From the NCBI GenBank assembly GCA_014529385.2, contig CM043962.1, positions 39,426,098 through 39,490,097 of the forward strand: a stretch of 64,000 nucleotides of DNA, in the 5' to 3' direction. Source of the stretch: Adiantum capillus-veneris (taxonomy: Eukaryota > Streptophyta > Polypodiopsida > Polypodiales > Pteridaceae). Positions 35,006 through 47,769 of this stretch are shown here, one piece after another (positions within the stretch are counted from its first letter, which is position 1; each line of letters opens with the position of its first letter). The position numbers and the translations under genes were made by a program. Below the pieces are notes generated by a model. It saw only the letters and a program-made list of their open reading frames with translations, was not told where the DNA came from and made no database searches.

Positions 35006-35620
35006 AATGAGCGAAACATGACCCTTCTAGTACAATACAATGACGTAACAACCAGGGTTGTTTTGGACAATCGAACAGGTATAGCCATAGCAACAAAAGC
35101 TGTCTAGGAAGCCTAGGGAAAACCAACAATTAGGTGAACAAGGATGAAACTGCAACTGGAAGATAGACACATTGAGAAATTAAACCAATGGTCTTACTAC
35201 AGAATGTGATAGTCATTTTTTGTGGAATTGACTACCGACACACTTTTGCCATTGTAGATTTTGGAAATAAACTCAATCATGAACTTATCTTGGGAAGACC
35301 GATCATGAGACAGATACAATTATTCCAAGATTGGGACAATGATTATCTCTACCTAAAACAAGTAAAAGAATTACTAGAGTGAACTTGAAAAACCACTCCT
35401 AAAAGGATGTCCTAAGGACACCTATACAAGAATTGGACTCTGAAAACTCAGTAGAGACTAAACTGCCATCCTGGATACACGAAGACACTCCAATTTGGAT
35501 GTATGGGGCTTTTGAATCATGCAGGTTACGACGGGAAGAATTCATTTTAGACAGAGAAGTGAATGATGCAGATTACATACCTGAACATTTGTTCGAACCT
35601 TTTGAGTGGACCTAGATTCT
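35006..35620 (+). pseudogene. Gypsy protease-region relic (right of hAT insertion)
   Basis: Resumes the relic cut at 27387. The frame from 35188 gives DYRHTFAIVDFGNK then ELILGRPIMRQIQLFQDW and DYLYLK, the flap and ILGRPFMRQ part of a gypsy retropepsin-like domain. After a frame change near 35370 it continues as ITRVNLKNHS..KDVLRTPIQELDS and an open tail ending WT at 35613. The DTG/DSG-type active-site region is not visible. No reverse transcriptase follows, so the parent element was truncated or gag-protease only. Confidence 0.6.
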
Positions 35621-36491
35621 GACTCGGATTTTTCTTTATCCTACTCCTAGGTTCTATTGTAACTGGGTTGTGAAAAGTGTCCACAAACACTTGTTTTTTA
35701 TGGTTTCTTCAGCATTGATCTTAAGACTTGTCTTGTCCATCAATCATTCTCAAAATCCTAACCTAATCCTACAATCCTACAAGGTACTTAGCAAGTACAA
35801 TCTACTTCCAAGCCACCTCTACACAACAAAAGACGACACTCTTAAGCTATACAATTTTCAAGAGAAAGTTTAAGTCAAGGTGAACCTAGAGGAAGTTAAT
35901 GACAACTACAATAGACGCTCTTGTTTTTCCTAGTTTAGGTATACTCGTCCCCGGTAGAAACACAAAATGTGGGACGGGTTTCTAACCTCACTCCTATCTT
36001 CTTGCAGACATAGTGAGAACCACGAACATAATTGTCAATCCATGGGACAAAGCTGACTCGACTAGTGCATAGAGGCTACAAGAGGGTGTCAACTCTTGGA
36101 AAACAATAGATAAATCACATCTAACTCAAGCTACACTCAAATGACCTAAGTCATCAAAAGCTAGTCACTAATTGACAAGCAAATCATAACCGTTATAGAA
36201 TCAAACGACATCCGAATGTTATGAAACTTATAGGACATGTATATAAGACCTAGGCACACATGCTTATGGTCTCAAATCTCACTTTAGGTCAAGTGCAACA
36301 ATCATAATTATTAATAGCAGTGAGTTTTTCACCTGGTTGTTTTCGACCCCGAATGCATCTTAATGCTTAGCAATGATGCCCCAATACCCCATCTATGCTT
36401 GGTTTGTGGTTTCCTAGATTAAATTCCTACTTATGATGAAATTAGATTGCGGGTATGTGACGCCAAAAGTTACAGTTTACCATGAAATGTT
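35621..36491. other. No gene seen
   Basis: Probably the 3' remainder of the gypsy relic. Short frames at 35670-35873 show no known motif. GGTAGAAACACAAAATGTGG near 35953 resembles leader DNA but is unassigned. Confidence 0.4.
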
Positions 36492-36985
36492 TATGTCAAT
36501 GCGTAGAGCTCTTACATGTGGTTGCAACGCAACAGACGACACTGCAATGTGACAATCGAGAAGGGAGTAGGAAGGGAGAGAAGGAGAGAAGTGAGCACCG
36601 TTAGCTCACATAGTGTTCTATTATCCAAAACTTTATCAAAACTTTTACAAAGTTGGTTTTTATACCTTAGCCAAGGTCTAAAATATGCAATGTTTGGGCA
36701 CCCAAGGCCTTTAAGCTTCACCACTTACTGAATCTGCAACCTAGGCACACTAATTGACCTGTTCTTTACAGCTTGGAAGTCCCATTGAGCCCGTAACATA
36801 TTAAAACTATTATAATGTCTTGAAATAAATAGGGATTTTACAATACATGACCATTTTGGAAAAATGTGAAAAATGTGTAACTCCGATCTTTACTGCTTCT
36901 TCATGTTGATCTTTGATGTGCATCTGTAAGGCTTGAACCTTTAGCAACTTTTGTTAACTGACATTGGCTCAGTTAATAAAGATCA
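36492..36985 (-). repeat. Gypsy LTR-like sequence, minus orientation
   Basis: On the minus strand it reads ATTAACTGAGCCAATGTCA at about 36978, continues through TTACAGATGCACATC, a TATAAAAACCAAC box near 36650-36665 and GGATAATAGAACAC. About 370 bp of it match, inverted, the sequence from 45275. It adjoins the reverse transcriptase relic directly after the YMDD site, so the rest of pol was deleted. Confidence 0.65.
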
Positions 36986-38060
36986 TCCATGTATACTTTT
37001 AAAAAATTTCACAGATATTTTTTAAAAGCATGGCTCATTAGCCTTTGGAATGGTGTTGGTGCATTGGTCAAACCAAAAGGAATAACCCAATAAGAAAAAG
37101 TTCCCCCTTCCGTGGTGAAATCCATTTTATGTTAATCTTTAGGATCTTTAGTCAATTGGTGGTAGCCAATTAAGAAGCCAGCCAAGCCTTTTTTCGAGCT
37201 ACTTGTTCTAGAAAATGGTTTTTGATAGGTAGTTATCTCGTATAGTGGCGGCGTTCACCTTCTTAAGATTTATACACACTCTGAGTTTTCAATTCTTTTT
37301 AAGCATAACAACAATTGGTGATACCCAATCAATGTGTTCTATTTCATAGATGAATTCAGCCTCCTTCAGTTTCGTGATCTCTCCCTTGATCTTTTTTACA
37401 AATGTATTGTTAATATAGGTATATGGTCTTTGTTTTCTTGGGTTAGTATCATCTCTCATAGGGATAGTGTGCTAGAAGATGGTAGGCTCCACCCCCTTGA
37501 GATCTTTGTAAGACCATGCAAAGACATCGCTATATTCCTTTGTCATACAAATGAGAATCTCATCTTCTTCTTGCGACATATCAGTAGTAGCTATGTATGC
37601 AGGTCTTGACTCTTCTCCAAGCTCTGCAAGGTCAATTCACTTGGCGTTCTTAGGCCCTTCACAATATTTCCCTGGTTCTTTTGGTTGTTGCAAGGGTTGC
37701 TCAACAATGATCCTTTGATCTTGCATAGTATATTTTTTATAATGGGATGGAAAATTGATTGCTCCCGGCTTGTCATTGTTTGACTCCATCTTCATGGTCC
37801 ACATTTTTTTCAGAGTTTATTTCAGCTCTTTGTAATTTTCTTTGCATTCAGTTTTTGTCATTGGAGGTTCCTTTCCTTTGGTCTTATTAGGCTTGCACGG
37901 TTTTTGTTTCGTTTTATTTTGTTGCTCTGAACGTTTTGTGTCTGGATATCTTCTTGTTATCTTGTCTTTTATGTAGTTTGTTTCGTCTACTTTCATCAAG
38001 AATTGAGTTTTATTTTCCACTGCATGTTTTGGTGTTTTCCTTTTCAAGTTATTGTCCAGT
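36979..38060 (-). pseudogene. Ty3/gypsy reverse transcriptase relic, minus strand
   Basis: Read from right to left: a segment near 37650-37480 (EYSDVFAWSYKDLKGVEP), then FQHTIPMRDDTNPRKQRPY, EITKLKEAEFIYEIEH, VSPIVVMLKKN-KLRVCINLKKVNAAT near 37260, degraded middle motifs, and FLKVYMDDL at 36979-37005. This is the front two thirds of a gypsy reverse transcriptase ending at the catalytic YMDD, where the LTR-like sequence begins. Several stops and frame changes. From 37800 to 38060 the frame is Lys-rich and may be upstream polyprotein. Confidence 0.75.
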
Positions 38061-40088
38061 TTCCTATAATACCTTTGTTGGCGTCTTTGATGTTGGTTTG
38101 GAAATTTGAAAAGATTTTTCTCCCCTTACCTAAGTGGAAGTTTGGCTCTTATGCGCTCTTTTTCGAGTTTGATTCTTCCGTTGTAACTATTTCTTCTTCT
38201 AACTCATCCGTGGAATCATAGTAGTGATCACAAAAGGCTTGTTGCTCCTTAATCATTTCAATAAATACCATCTAACCAAATCATTGCTGACTCCAAAGGA
38301 ATCATCTATGAGTTGTTTATGTGAAGTTGCAGAATTTCAAGTCTACGGCTTGAGACAGCACCAAAAGACTGTCAACCACTGAACCGGCTAGAGATTATTC
38401 TTATAAAAGTTGTATGAACCAGTGGATAAGCTTAAGGATGAAATTGAGGTAAATTTTCAAGAGTTTGCAAAAACTTTGATTATTTTCTTATTCTTGAGAA
38501 TTTAGGCCAAATTAAGTTTTGACTTGACTCAAAGGCTTAAAACATGTCATAAAAAGACTGTCCATTGAAAAAATTGCAAAAAGTAAATAATTGTGATTAT
38601 AATTTACTTTCATATCAAAATTAACCAAGGTTGATATCAAAGAGTCTATGCATGACTACCAACATCTTTTGTAAAGGCTCATAGAGTTCAAATCACAAAA
38701 CATGCCAAAAACTGAAATCAAAATTAACCAAGGTTGATATCAAAGAGTCTATGCATGATTATCAACATCTTTTGTAAAGGCTCATAGAGTTTAAATCACA
38801 AAACATGCCAAAAACTGAAATCAAAATTAACCAAGGTTGATATCAAAGAGTCTATGCATGATTACCAACATCTTTTGTAAAGGCTCATAGAGTTTAAATC
38901 ACAAAACATGCCAAAAACTGAAATCCATACTAATTGTCGAGAAATTGTATCTCACTTGATGAATCTTGTTCAATTTCTCTAAAACTTGACTCAAAAGCTT
39001 AAAACATGTCACAAACGGACTGACCAGTGAAAACATTGCAAAAGTTATTTATTTTAGGTCAAAAGTAAATAATTATATATTTTGCTTTTGGGTCAAAATG
39101 GATCAACGTTGTGTCACAAAAAGATTAAGTATTGAAAAAATTACAAAAAAATGTTCATTTTAGGTCAAAAGTAAATAATCAAATTTTTTGCTTTTGGCTC
39201 AAAATGGATCAAGGTTGATAACAAAGACTCTTTGCATGATTACAAACATCTTTTGTGAAGGCTCATAGAGTTTGGATCACAAAATAGACGAAACACTTGA
39301 TAAAAACTGAAATATGTACTGATTGTCAAGAAATTGAGTTTGACTTTATAAATATTGTTCAAATTTGGTGAAACTTGACTCAAAGGCTTAGTTTAGAGTG
39401 TAAAACATGCGTGTATGCTCAGGTGACCAAAAATATACTAAAATTTACTAGAAGTAACTTATCGTGATTATTTACTTTTGTCCAATTTACAAACTTTTTT
39501 GGCCAACCAAGCATACCACAAGTTCTATCATGTTGTATTGAGCACTCAGATAAAATTTGGTAAATTTAGATCTAGAAAGTGAAAATTGTGGCCAGTTTTG
39601 TTGGCCAATTTTGTAAAGACAGTCTACAGACACAAAACTATTGACAAATTGAGCAGGATTTACCCAAACTTGGTGAAACTTTGCTAGGGAGCTTAAATTG
39701 AGTTTCTTTACCTGTTTGTATCAACATATTGGCAAAAAAAAACTCAGAAGTAAATAATCGCGATTATTCACAATTGCTCTAGATTTGAGATTTTTTGCAC
39801 AACTGAATATATCACAAGGTCAAGCATGTCAAGTAGACTCCACATATCAAATTTGGATCACAAAAGTGAGACTAAAGCGAGATTCTTGAAAACTGAGTCT
39901 ACGGACACTAAATAGTTGATAACTTTGATAAATCTTATTCAAATTCATTGAAACTTGTCCAGAGATTATAACAATGTGTTTATATGGAAAAAAAAGCCTA
40001 AAAAGTGAGAAAAATTGAGAAAAGTAAATAATCAGATTATTTACTTTTGAGCTCCAGAAACAAGATTTTAGACTTTTGAGCTTGTACA
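38061..40088. repeat. Degenerate AT-rich repeats with recurrent AAGTAAATAATC palindromes
   Basis: No coding frames. The motif AAAGTAAATAATC...GATTATTTACTTTT recurs about six times (near 38579, 39060, 39170, 39450, 39750, 40020), often as a hairpin. Phrases such as CATAGAGTTTGGATCACAAAA and GAAACTTGACTCAAAGGCTTA also recur. Probably internal noncoding DNA of a retroelement. Confidence 0.55.
38614..38930. repeat. 103-bp tandem repeat, 3 copies
   Basis: ATCAAAATTAACCAAGGTTG starts copies at 38614, 38717 and 38820, with only isolated differences, so the amplification is recent. Confidence 0.95.
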
Positions 40089-43000
40089 ATGTTAGAACAA
40101 CATAATACAAGGCCACTGAATTTTGACACTTTCAAGCTAGAGTTAATCAATTCTTGTGAGTCTAAGAGCAATCAATTGTCAACAATACTTTGGCAAAATC
40201 AGCCTTATCAAACTCGAGCAGGAGTAATTTTTCTAATTGCAAAATATGGATCCAAGTGGTTATCCAAAAACTTGCACAAGCCCCCAAAACATCCATGTAG
40301 TGCATATGCAATCAGGATCATTGTTCATGGATTACATTGGTCAAATCTACAATCAAGAGACAGTAATGGAAGATCCAACAAATCAGCCAATTGAAGCCAA
40401 TATAATTGGAGAACCAAGTCAAAGCCAGTACAAAGGTGAAGATGGAGCAGTCTACAACTTGATGCTCAGTATTTTAAAAGAAGATGCTGACAACTTGGTG
40501 AGTACAGAAGCTAAAAATTCTCAGCTAGAGCTTGACATGATAGAACCAAATGAAATACCACCATTCATGGCATATTACTCAAATTGTAGAAGCAAAAGCG
40601 AACATTTTCATGAAGATTGTCCAAGAAATTCAGACAATAGGGACACATCAACTACCAAGGAAAATGTGAAGCGAAGTGGAAATGTGAATCCCGATTTATC
40701 ACCAAAGGTCAAAAAGAGTGTAAGGTTTGCAAATGATTCTGCATCCACTACCACAAGTGTGCAATCATTCACGAGTCTAAGGGACACATCAAATAGAATG
40801 ATATTATCATTTTATGGTACACATAATTCATATGCACACTATGTGGACCAAAAAGGTCAGCTGTACAAAAAGGATCAACCAATGTTTGAACGGCCCACAT
40901 CGTAGCTCATAGAAGTGTGTCCAGTGATAGATCAAAAAGGATGGTTCATTTCAAAGGATAGAATCTATTATAGCCCATTCTCTCTAGGGATGAAGGATAT
41001 TACCCGAGTAAACCCAAAAATCTATTCATAGCCAAACTCTCCTCCATCGGAAATCAAGCTTCAACGTTGTGACCAAACGAGCATATATTTTGATCAAAAC
41101 AGTCGTAGATATAGATGAGAGTCTAAGATCTATGATGACTTGGGTCCTGAAACCACAAAAGATCATATCATAGGAGAACCATGGGATAGAAAATATCAAG
41201 GAAAAGATAATGCTATCTACACCTTGGCTTGGGGAATTATTTGTCATGTTTCACGGAGATACATAGAAAACTATGCAAAAGGTTTACATATGCCAAACAT
41301 CAACAATGCTACCCAAAGTGTGCCTTCACAGTCCCAAAAGGTGAGCCTAAACCAAACCCAAACAATTTTGAACTCTCATAATGGAGCAGGCTATAATGAT
41401 CACCCTAAGAAGGGGGGAGCTGTAAATCCATTAAGCTCAGCTCTAGTACGAGGATCCGCAATGCCAGTTAGTAGCCCTAGAACTTCTAGCCAACAAACCC
41501 CTTCAAAGCAGAAACCATTGAAAGATCATATGGTTGTTGGAAGTTTCCAATTGACCCAGATTTCTTTAGAGTCTACAGATAAATGCCTTTATGAATATCA
41601 TCAGGGAAAAAAGTTTCAACTGATCTCCACAAGTGAAAGCCAAAAGCCGACAAATCCCATAGTGTTCAAACAATATCACTTGACCAAACTCACATATGCA
41701 TACCAGCAAGTTCATGACCTTGTACAAACCCATATGGATGGCCGATTGAAGCCAAGAAATATATGAAGATGATGCAAATCCTCAAGCTACCTTAACAGGT
41801 GATTGATAAGTCAAAACCAGTGTAAGCTAAAGTTCAGATAGCTACACAAAGATCACCACCAAAATCTCCTCCAAAGAGACAAATTCTGCCAGAAAATACA
41901 ATGGATCTTCTAAGATAAAAAGTTACTCAAATGCAGACAGACAATGCTCAACAGTTGCAAGAAAAAGGTGCAGTATCACAGTCATATGAGTCAACATCAA
42001 CTGAAGCAAATGGTCAAATCAAAGAATATGTAGAAAAAGCTCAACCCAAGGACACTTCCACAACAAAATCAATCAGTACAGAAAGAAATCTTGAGACGAT
42101 CAAGTGCAACATTGTTGGTGAGAATGAAGAAAAACTCTCAAGAAAAGTAAAGCTAGATTTCCAGTTAGACAAGAACCTCATGTCCTTTTGCACTTGGAAA
42201 AAATGTGGCCAACCGCAGCTGGAAGATGCTCCTGAATTTTTGAGCATATATGGAGACAAACAAGCAAAATGTTGGGCAGTCATCTGATCCACCGCCATTC
42301 AAATAGGTTCATAGATCATCATAGCTCAATTTCATGTGGTAACAACAAAAGATGTACCAGATAACATCATAGTCAAAATGCCAATGGAACATAAGGTGTT
42401 AGAGATGCAAAGTTCAAACACAACGGAGTCATCATAGACAACAAAGAATGAAGACCAAGACTCGTCACCCTCGGACGACAACACAAAGTCCTCAAGAACA
42501 GTTACAATGGAGACGGATGCCAAAGCAAAGCTTATTGAAGATGATTCATCTCCATTAGACTTAACCTCAGAAGAACTTAGCACAAATCAGGCATCAATAA
42601 GTGTAGATGAAACATAGCAAAGAGCAACCATGAATTCTATTGAGCGGAGAATGCCACCAAAGCTAGAAGTTGAGAAGAATGGGGTTGCAGACAACCAAGA
42701 AGCTATAGGAAGTCCACAAATCCAAACATTGCCAGCTAATCAGATGATGAAAGACAGATTGTAAAACAGAGTCTCAAGACACCCTCCATAGAGACACATT
42801 TAAATCAAGATGAGACCATGACAAAAGTAGGACATAAATCTTCAATAGAACCAACAATGAGAATAGCTATAGTTCTTAGCAATACAAAAGGATCGAGTGC
42901 CAGATGCAATGCTCTATCAGATAAAGTAGTAGACTGCAATACAATTGCAGAGAACATCCAAAGGATCCTCCAAATCACTCCATGCAAACATGATAGAAAA

Positions 43001-44200
43001 AGAATGCTAGGTATGCATATAGGTCAATAAGAAATGGTTACTACCCTTAGCATCCAAAATCATAAAGAGCAGATAAAGTTTCAGGTGAAGCCTTCAAAAT
43101 ACATACATGCAAATGTCATCCTTGGACATCAGTAGTTAGACCAGCACAAGGCCTACAAAGACGATACAATGTTACTACTCTCTTTTCCAAGAGGTAACCA
43201 ACAACATTTACAGTTACTATTAATGCTAGATTTAGAGTTGCAGAAGTCATAAGAATCAAAGATAAATTCAACAGACAAAGTTAAAGCTAAAGTGGAACTT
43301 CCACCAATTAGTACAAAAGGTGTGACATCATATGCCTCTACATCAAAGAACCCTCATGGATCAGCTTCTTCAAGTAAGATTGGCTTTCAAAACTTCAAGT
43401 CAATTGCTGACCCAACTGAAACCTCTAAGGAGACACCCAACAAATCAAAGGTATATCAATCAAAGTAATCAAGAAAGCAAAGGAAAGTCAAGCAAGTATT
43501 TGTTCCGAGAAGTTTAGTCAAAGTCAATGATCCGGTTTGGATTATGGACGAGCAATCAACACAGAAAGACAAACACATGGGATGGATAGCATCAGAATGG
43601 GGCTTAAAAGAACAGGAGTACTATAGAGGTAACATACATATATGGGTACCAAAACCGCAGGTTAGAGCATATGAAGTGAAATCAAGACCCTCCCAAGAAA
43701 GAAGGCCCACAAGGTATCAACGTCAACAATATCATAGGATACCTAAGAAGCAGGTATACAAGAGACTTCAAAAGATGCTAAAGTCTACCACAACTCTCAA
43801 GAGGATATAGAACAAAGACAAATCTCAAAGAATCTTCCTCTTGGACAAGTATTCTACACAGGTTAAACAAAGATTTGGCTACCAGTCAACCACAAGCCAA
43901 CTGCAACTACACTAGACCTGCATGAAGATCTCAAGAACTCAACAAGACCTAGGGCTAAGCAAAGTCCACAAAGGAGTTACAAAGGTTCTTAAGAGATTTG
44001 GACTCCTAAATCTTCTAATGCTCCTAGTCAAAAGCCAGATGCTGACAGTCAACAAAGGCCTACAACAACATCAAAGACTTCTTCCAACTAGCCCAATTGG
44101 AGAATCAAATAGATAATGGAGTCTTCACAGTCAAAGAAGGACGACCAATCAATGCGAATGCAAATTCAAAGGTGATAAAACAGGTACGGAAAAAGAAACC
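40089..44200 (+). pseudogene. Retroelement gag-protease relic, plus strand
   Basis: Long broken plus-strand polyprotein. Open pieces: 40237-40905, 41140-41766, 41931-42287, 42818-43030, 43544-43801. Near 40575-40625 is YSNCRSKSEHFHEDCPR, a CCHC zinc knuckle with the first Cys replaced by Tyr. Near 43090-43190 is KYIHANVILGHQ, a stop (TAG where Trp is expected), then LDQHKAY, matching the ILGxxWLxxHxA part of a retropepsin domain. Rich in Ser, Thr, Gln and Lys. No reverse transcriptase found downstream; the matching LTR is at 45275. A gypsy-type origin is inferred from the protease motif. Confidence 0.5.
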
Positions 44201-45274
44201 TTCAATGCACTTGATCCTTCGTTAATCCTCTTTTTGAGGATTAAAGCTTACTTTTACCTGAAGAAATTTTTGTAGAGTAAGAACAAGAATGTAAAATGTC
44301 AAGTCGCCAAGGTGCAAAAAACACTCTTTGGTATAATCAAGTGCCAAAAAATGAGCAAAGCATTAGTCCCAAAGCTTCAAGTCGTAATAAACATTGTAAT
44401 AAGAGTTGTAGTTATTAGGCTTACGCTCAAGCTGGAAGAGTTGAGCATATCTAAGTAGTGTCGCTCATGCTATATGAGATGAGCATAAGAGTCAAAGTCT
44501 ATTAACTTACAATTTGTGGAGTGTCCTAGAGTCCAACACTCACGCACAGTGCACAGCAAGATGAGAGCACATATCCTCGACAATGAAAACCATTCTTAAA
44601 CATTCTTAAACGGGTGCCAACTTGCAAAGCTATGTCATATGCTTTTATAGCTACACCATCTTTTTGAAGAACCCCTCAAAATCTTTCTTGCACAGCATAT
44701 TGTTTCCCATGCATTTCTGTGTATGCATATATAAGAAGTCCCACCATTGGACAATATGCATTAGACACTCTTTTTTGCATCCACCTATGCACCTTGAGTG
44801 GACTACAATGGGCAAACCAATGCTCCATCATGCTACCCTCTCATATTTTCTGCCTTTTAATTCCATATCTATCAGCAAATAATCCCTTGAGTACTTTATT
44901 AATATTTTCCATGGTAATAAGTACTCCAATAATGCACGTATCCCAAAGGCACTTTTTCCCACTGGGTTTTTTACTTTGGTCATCCAGGTATTAGACCCTA
45001 ATTTAGAACCTCATCATTCCATATCCCTTGTTTATACTTTTCATAAATAAACAGCAGCCTCATAATTATGCTATTACAACGGACAAATGCAACATCATCT
45101 CTCACATCAGACATATCTGGACCAATCAAGATGCTCCAGCAAATTGAACCTCATTAACAAATGCAACGATAAATGAAGACGATGAGCCCATCAACAACCA
45201 AGCAAACCTTCCACAGCCTCCACGGACTCTTTTCAACAGTGCCCGATGACATGCACTAAAATCAGAAGGGGGAA
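44201..45274. other. Noncoding remainder before the LTR
   Basis: No domain seen. It ends with the purine tract AGAAGGGGGA at 45264-45273, a good polypurine tract immediately before the LTR start TGTTAATTGAG. Confidence 0.5.
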
Positions 45275-45660
45275 TGTTAATTGAGCCAACGTCATTTAAT
45301 AGAAGCTACTAAAGGCCCGAGTCTTACAGATGCACATCGAATATCAACATGAAGAAGCAGTAAATATTGAAGTTACGCATTTTTCACATTTTTCCAAAAT
45401 GGTCATACATTGTAAATTCCCTATTCATTTCAAGCCATTGTAATACTTTTAATGTGTTATGGAATCAATGGGAGTTCCAAGGTGTAAAAAACAGGTAAGT
45501 TAGTGTGCCTAGGTTGCAAATTCAGTAAGTGATGAAGCCCTAAAGGCGTTGGGCGCTCGGACATTGCATATTTTAGACCTTGACTAAGGTATAAAAGCCA
45601 ACTTTGTAAAAGTTTTGATATAGTTTTGGATAATAGAACACAGGGTGTATGCATGGTAAG
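45275..45660 (+). repeat. Gypsy LTR, plus orientation
   Basis: Starts TGTTAATTGAGCC after a polypurine tract; contains TATAAAAG at 45590-45597. Similar over about 370 bp to the inverted copy at 36.6-36.98 kb, with many scattered differences. The right end is not defined. Confidence 0.65.
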
Positions 45661-45959
45661 GTGTACCCACGTTCAGTAGTTGCCCCCACCAAGACAACCA
45701 AGAAACAACCTCTTTTTTGCCATTCCTATGTACATTTGACTTGCTTGCACTTACTTTGAAGAGGCAAGATTTGGTAGCCACACAAAGCACATAGGTGCAA
45801 ATACAATGGGAAGCTCTGACCTTCATTTTTTCACATCTAAATGGTAGTTTTATTGTGCAAGGACAATTTGGTTCAGCCTGTCACACCTTGTCACAACATT
45901 GTGACCTTGATGAAGAAATACTTATAACATCCACATCACCACAGTCAACACTTTGACCG

Positions 45960-46310
45960 TAACACTTGGCTTGCCATGTCACTCTAATTGCCAACTCATC
46001 CACCACACTCCACTGCCACCTTGCATGCCACTTCACCTTAAGTGCCATGTCATCCACCACCTCACATGCCACGTGTAAGTATTGCTTGCATGGCTTGCCA
46101 CATCACTCACCACCTTGCCAACTCTTTTTTGCCACGTAATCATTACATGTCACCATTTTGACATGTTATCATATGACATGGAAAATGAGGGCATCCCATC
46201 CGCCACCTCATCTTTCCACGTATGCATTCCATGTCATCAATCATCCACATCAGCTTGCCACATGGATGACCATGTCATTCATGCATGGCCACCTCAATAG
46301 CCATGTCATT
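45960..46310. repeat. CCAC/TGCCAC-rich irregular minisatellite
   Basis: Many TGCCA(C/T)(G/T)TCA, CCACCTTGCATGCCA and CATCCACCAC units without a strict period. No coding meaning seen. Confidence 0.6.
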
Positions 46311-46330
46311 TTTTCTTTTTTTTTAAAAAA

Positions 46331-47040
46331 TAGGTGTAAATAAATTAAAAATCAAGATATCTCAACCTAATTATTTACGTAGTAATTTAAGTTTAAACAT
46401 ATACTTTTATATATTTTTTATTTTTTAAAAGTGTAAATTAATAATAAAATTCTATTTATTTGAAATATCATTGGATCACAAAAAGAAAGATTTTTTTTTA
46501 ATAGCTTTTGGTTTACTTATGCACACGGGTTTGGGACCTTCTGTATCGATACAAGCCACACGTAGCTCACGACGAAAAAACGTCCACTGCGCACCTTGAT
46601 CACATCGCCGTCCGGGCAAAAGCTTATCGTAGTTGGTGCCTCGGCCCTGGACACGGTCCGCCATCACTCATTGCCTATCGAGCCCCGTCGACCACCCCGA
46701 GCGCGTTGAGCCCCGGAAGACCTGAAAACGGCCCAAAAGTAGCCAAGCCCGTCGGTGGAAGGTATCCTTGGCACTCGCCTGAGGTGAATCCCAACGTCAC
46801 AAGAGGGGTGTGGGGAACTCATCACCTCACCTCACCCGTCCTTCGCTCTGCGGTCTTCCCCGTTTTCGTCTCAACCAAGCACCACTATCTTATAGTTGTA
46901 CACAATCCGGTGTAGCTCGACGAACCCCCCAAGAACCATGACCCATAGGCCGGCAAACGGGGGAAACCCCCTTGTTGTTGGAAGGCCGCAAGAGAAGGTT
47001 TCCATGAGAGGATGCGATGGTGGAGGGTGCGAGCAATGCA
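46331..47040. other. AT-rich then GC-rich stretch, no supported gene
   Basis: The GC jump at about 46500 opens several frames on both strands, but none shows a domain. Base composition alone explains them. Confidence 0.5.
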
Positions 47041-47463
47041 TCCATCGAGGACACCCGATGCAATGACGGGATGACTCTTGATGTGGCATTGAGCAAAGTG
47101 CATGGATGAAGGCCGACATGTGCTTGACAGAGCCACCATCGACTCCATCATGATGTGGCCGACTACGTGGACGGAGGATAACTGAGGGCATGGACGTGTG
47201 AATGGAACCGCATGGGCAAACGGTTGGACTGATGCTCCGAGTATGTGGGCGAGGGCTGAAAGGTACGTGAAGCACAAAGCGGAGAATTTCATTGCCGACG
47301 ACAATGTGACAGGGCCAATCAAGGTCGCGGGTGCACTGACGGGGCCACTTACATCAAGGGAGTACAATCGAGGGGTCATCCGTGCAAGTCTTCGATGATA
47401 GGATGGATTGGGCCGACAGGGATGGACGGGTGAACAGGTGCTTACAGCACAGAGTAGACGACG
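47041..47463. repeat. GC-rich repeat, left part, target of the gypsy insertion
   Basis: Contains diverged units like GAGCCACCATCGACTCCATC followed by ATGATGTGGCCGA. The same unit type occurs at 54163-54430. The last bases, GACGACG, join to the right flank to rebuild a normal unit. Confidence 0.6.
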
Positions 47464-47694
47464 TGTCATAAAATCTAATATCTAACCAACCCAAATGATT
47501 TTCTCATATTAAACTGTTCATTTAATGTGGGAGAATAAATGGAAACAAGGGTTAAGATATAGACATGTGCTTATAGATCTATCTCAACACGGGGCCAATG
47601 GTAAAGGGGCCCAAATGAGATATGGTCTATCAAAGAGAAAGCCTAACCAATGGAGAATAAGACCTTAGGGTTAGCCTCTTGAAGAGACCCCCAA
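47464..47694 (+). repeat. Remnant of gypsy 5' LTR
   Basis: About 230 bp closely matching the start of the 3' LTR at 52615 (TGTCATAAAATCTAATATC..., ATCTATCTCAACACGGGGCC). The match stops near GAAGAGACC, after which gag-like DNA follows. Confidence 0.8.
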
Positions 47695-47769
47695 AGAAGA
47701 CTCTCTCCCATACGAGAGGAGGAATCCAAAGAGCAAGAAAGCAATGAAACTTTAAGTTCCTCTGAAGAT

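Noticed and set aside
46508-47469. Open frames of 130-190 codons in GC-rich DNA
   Set aside because: Several overlapping frames on both strands reflect low stop-codon frequency in GC-rich sequence; none has a domain and the stretch is repetitive.
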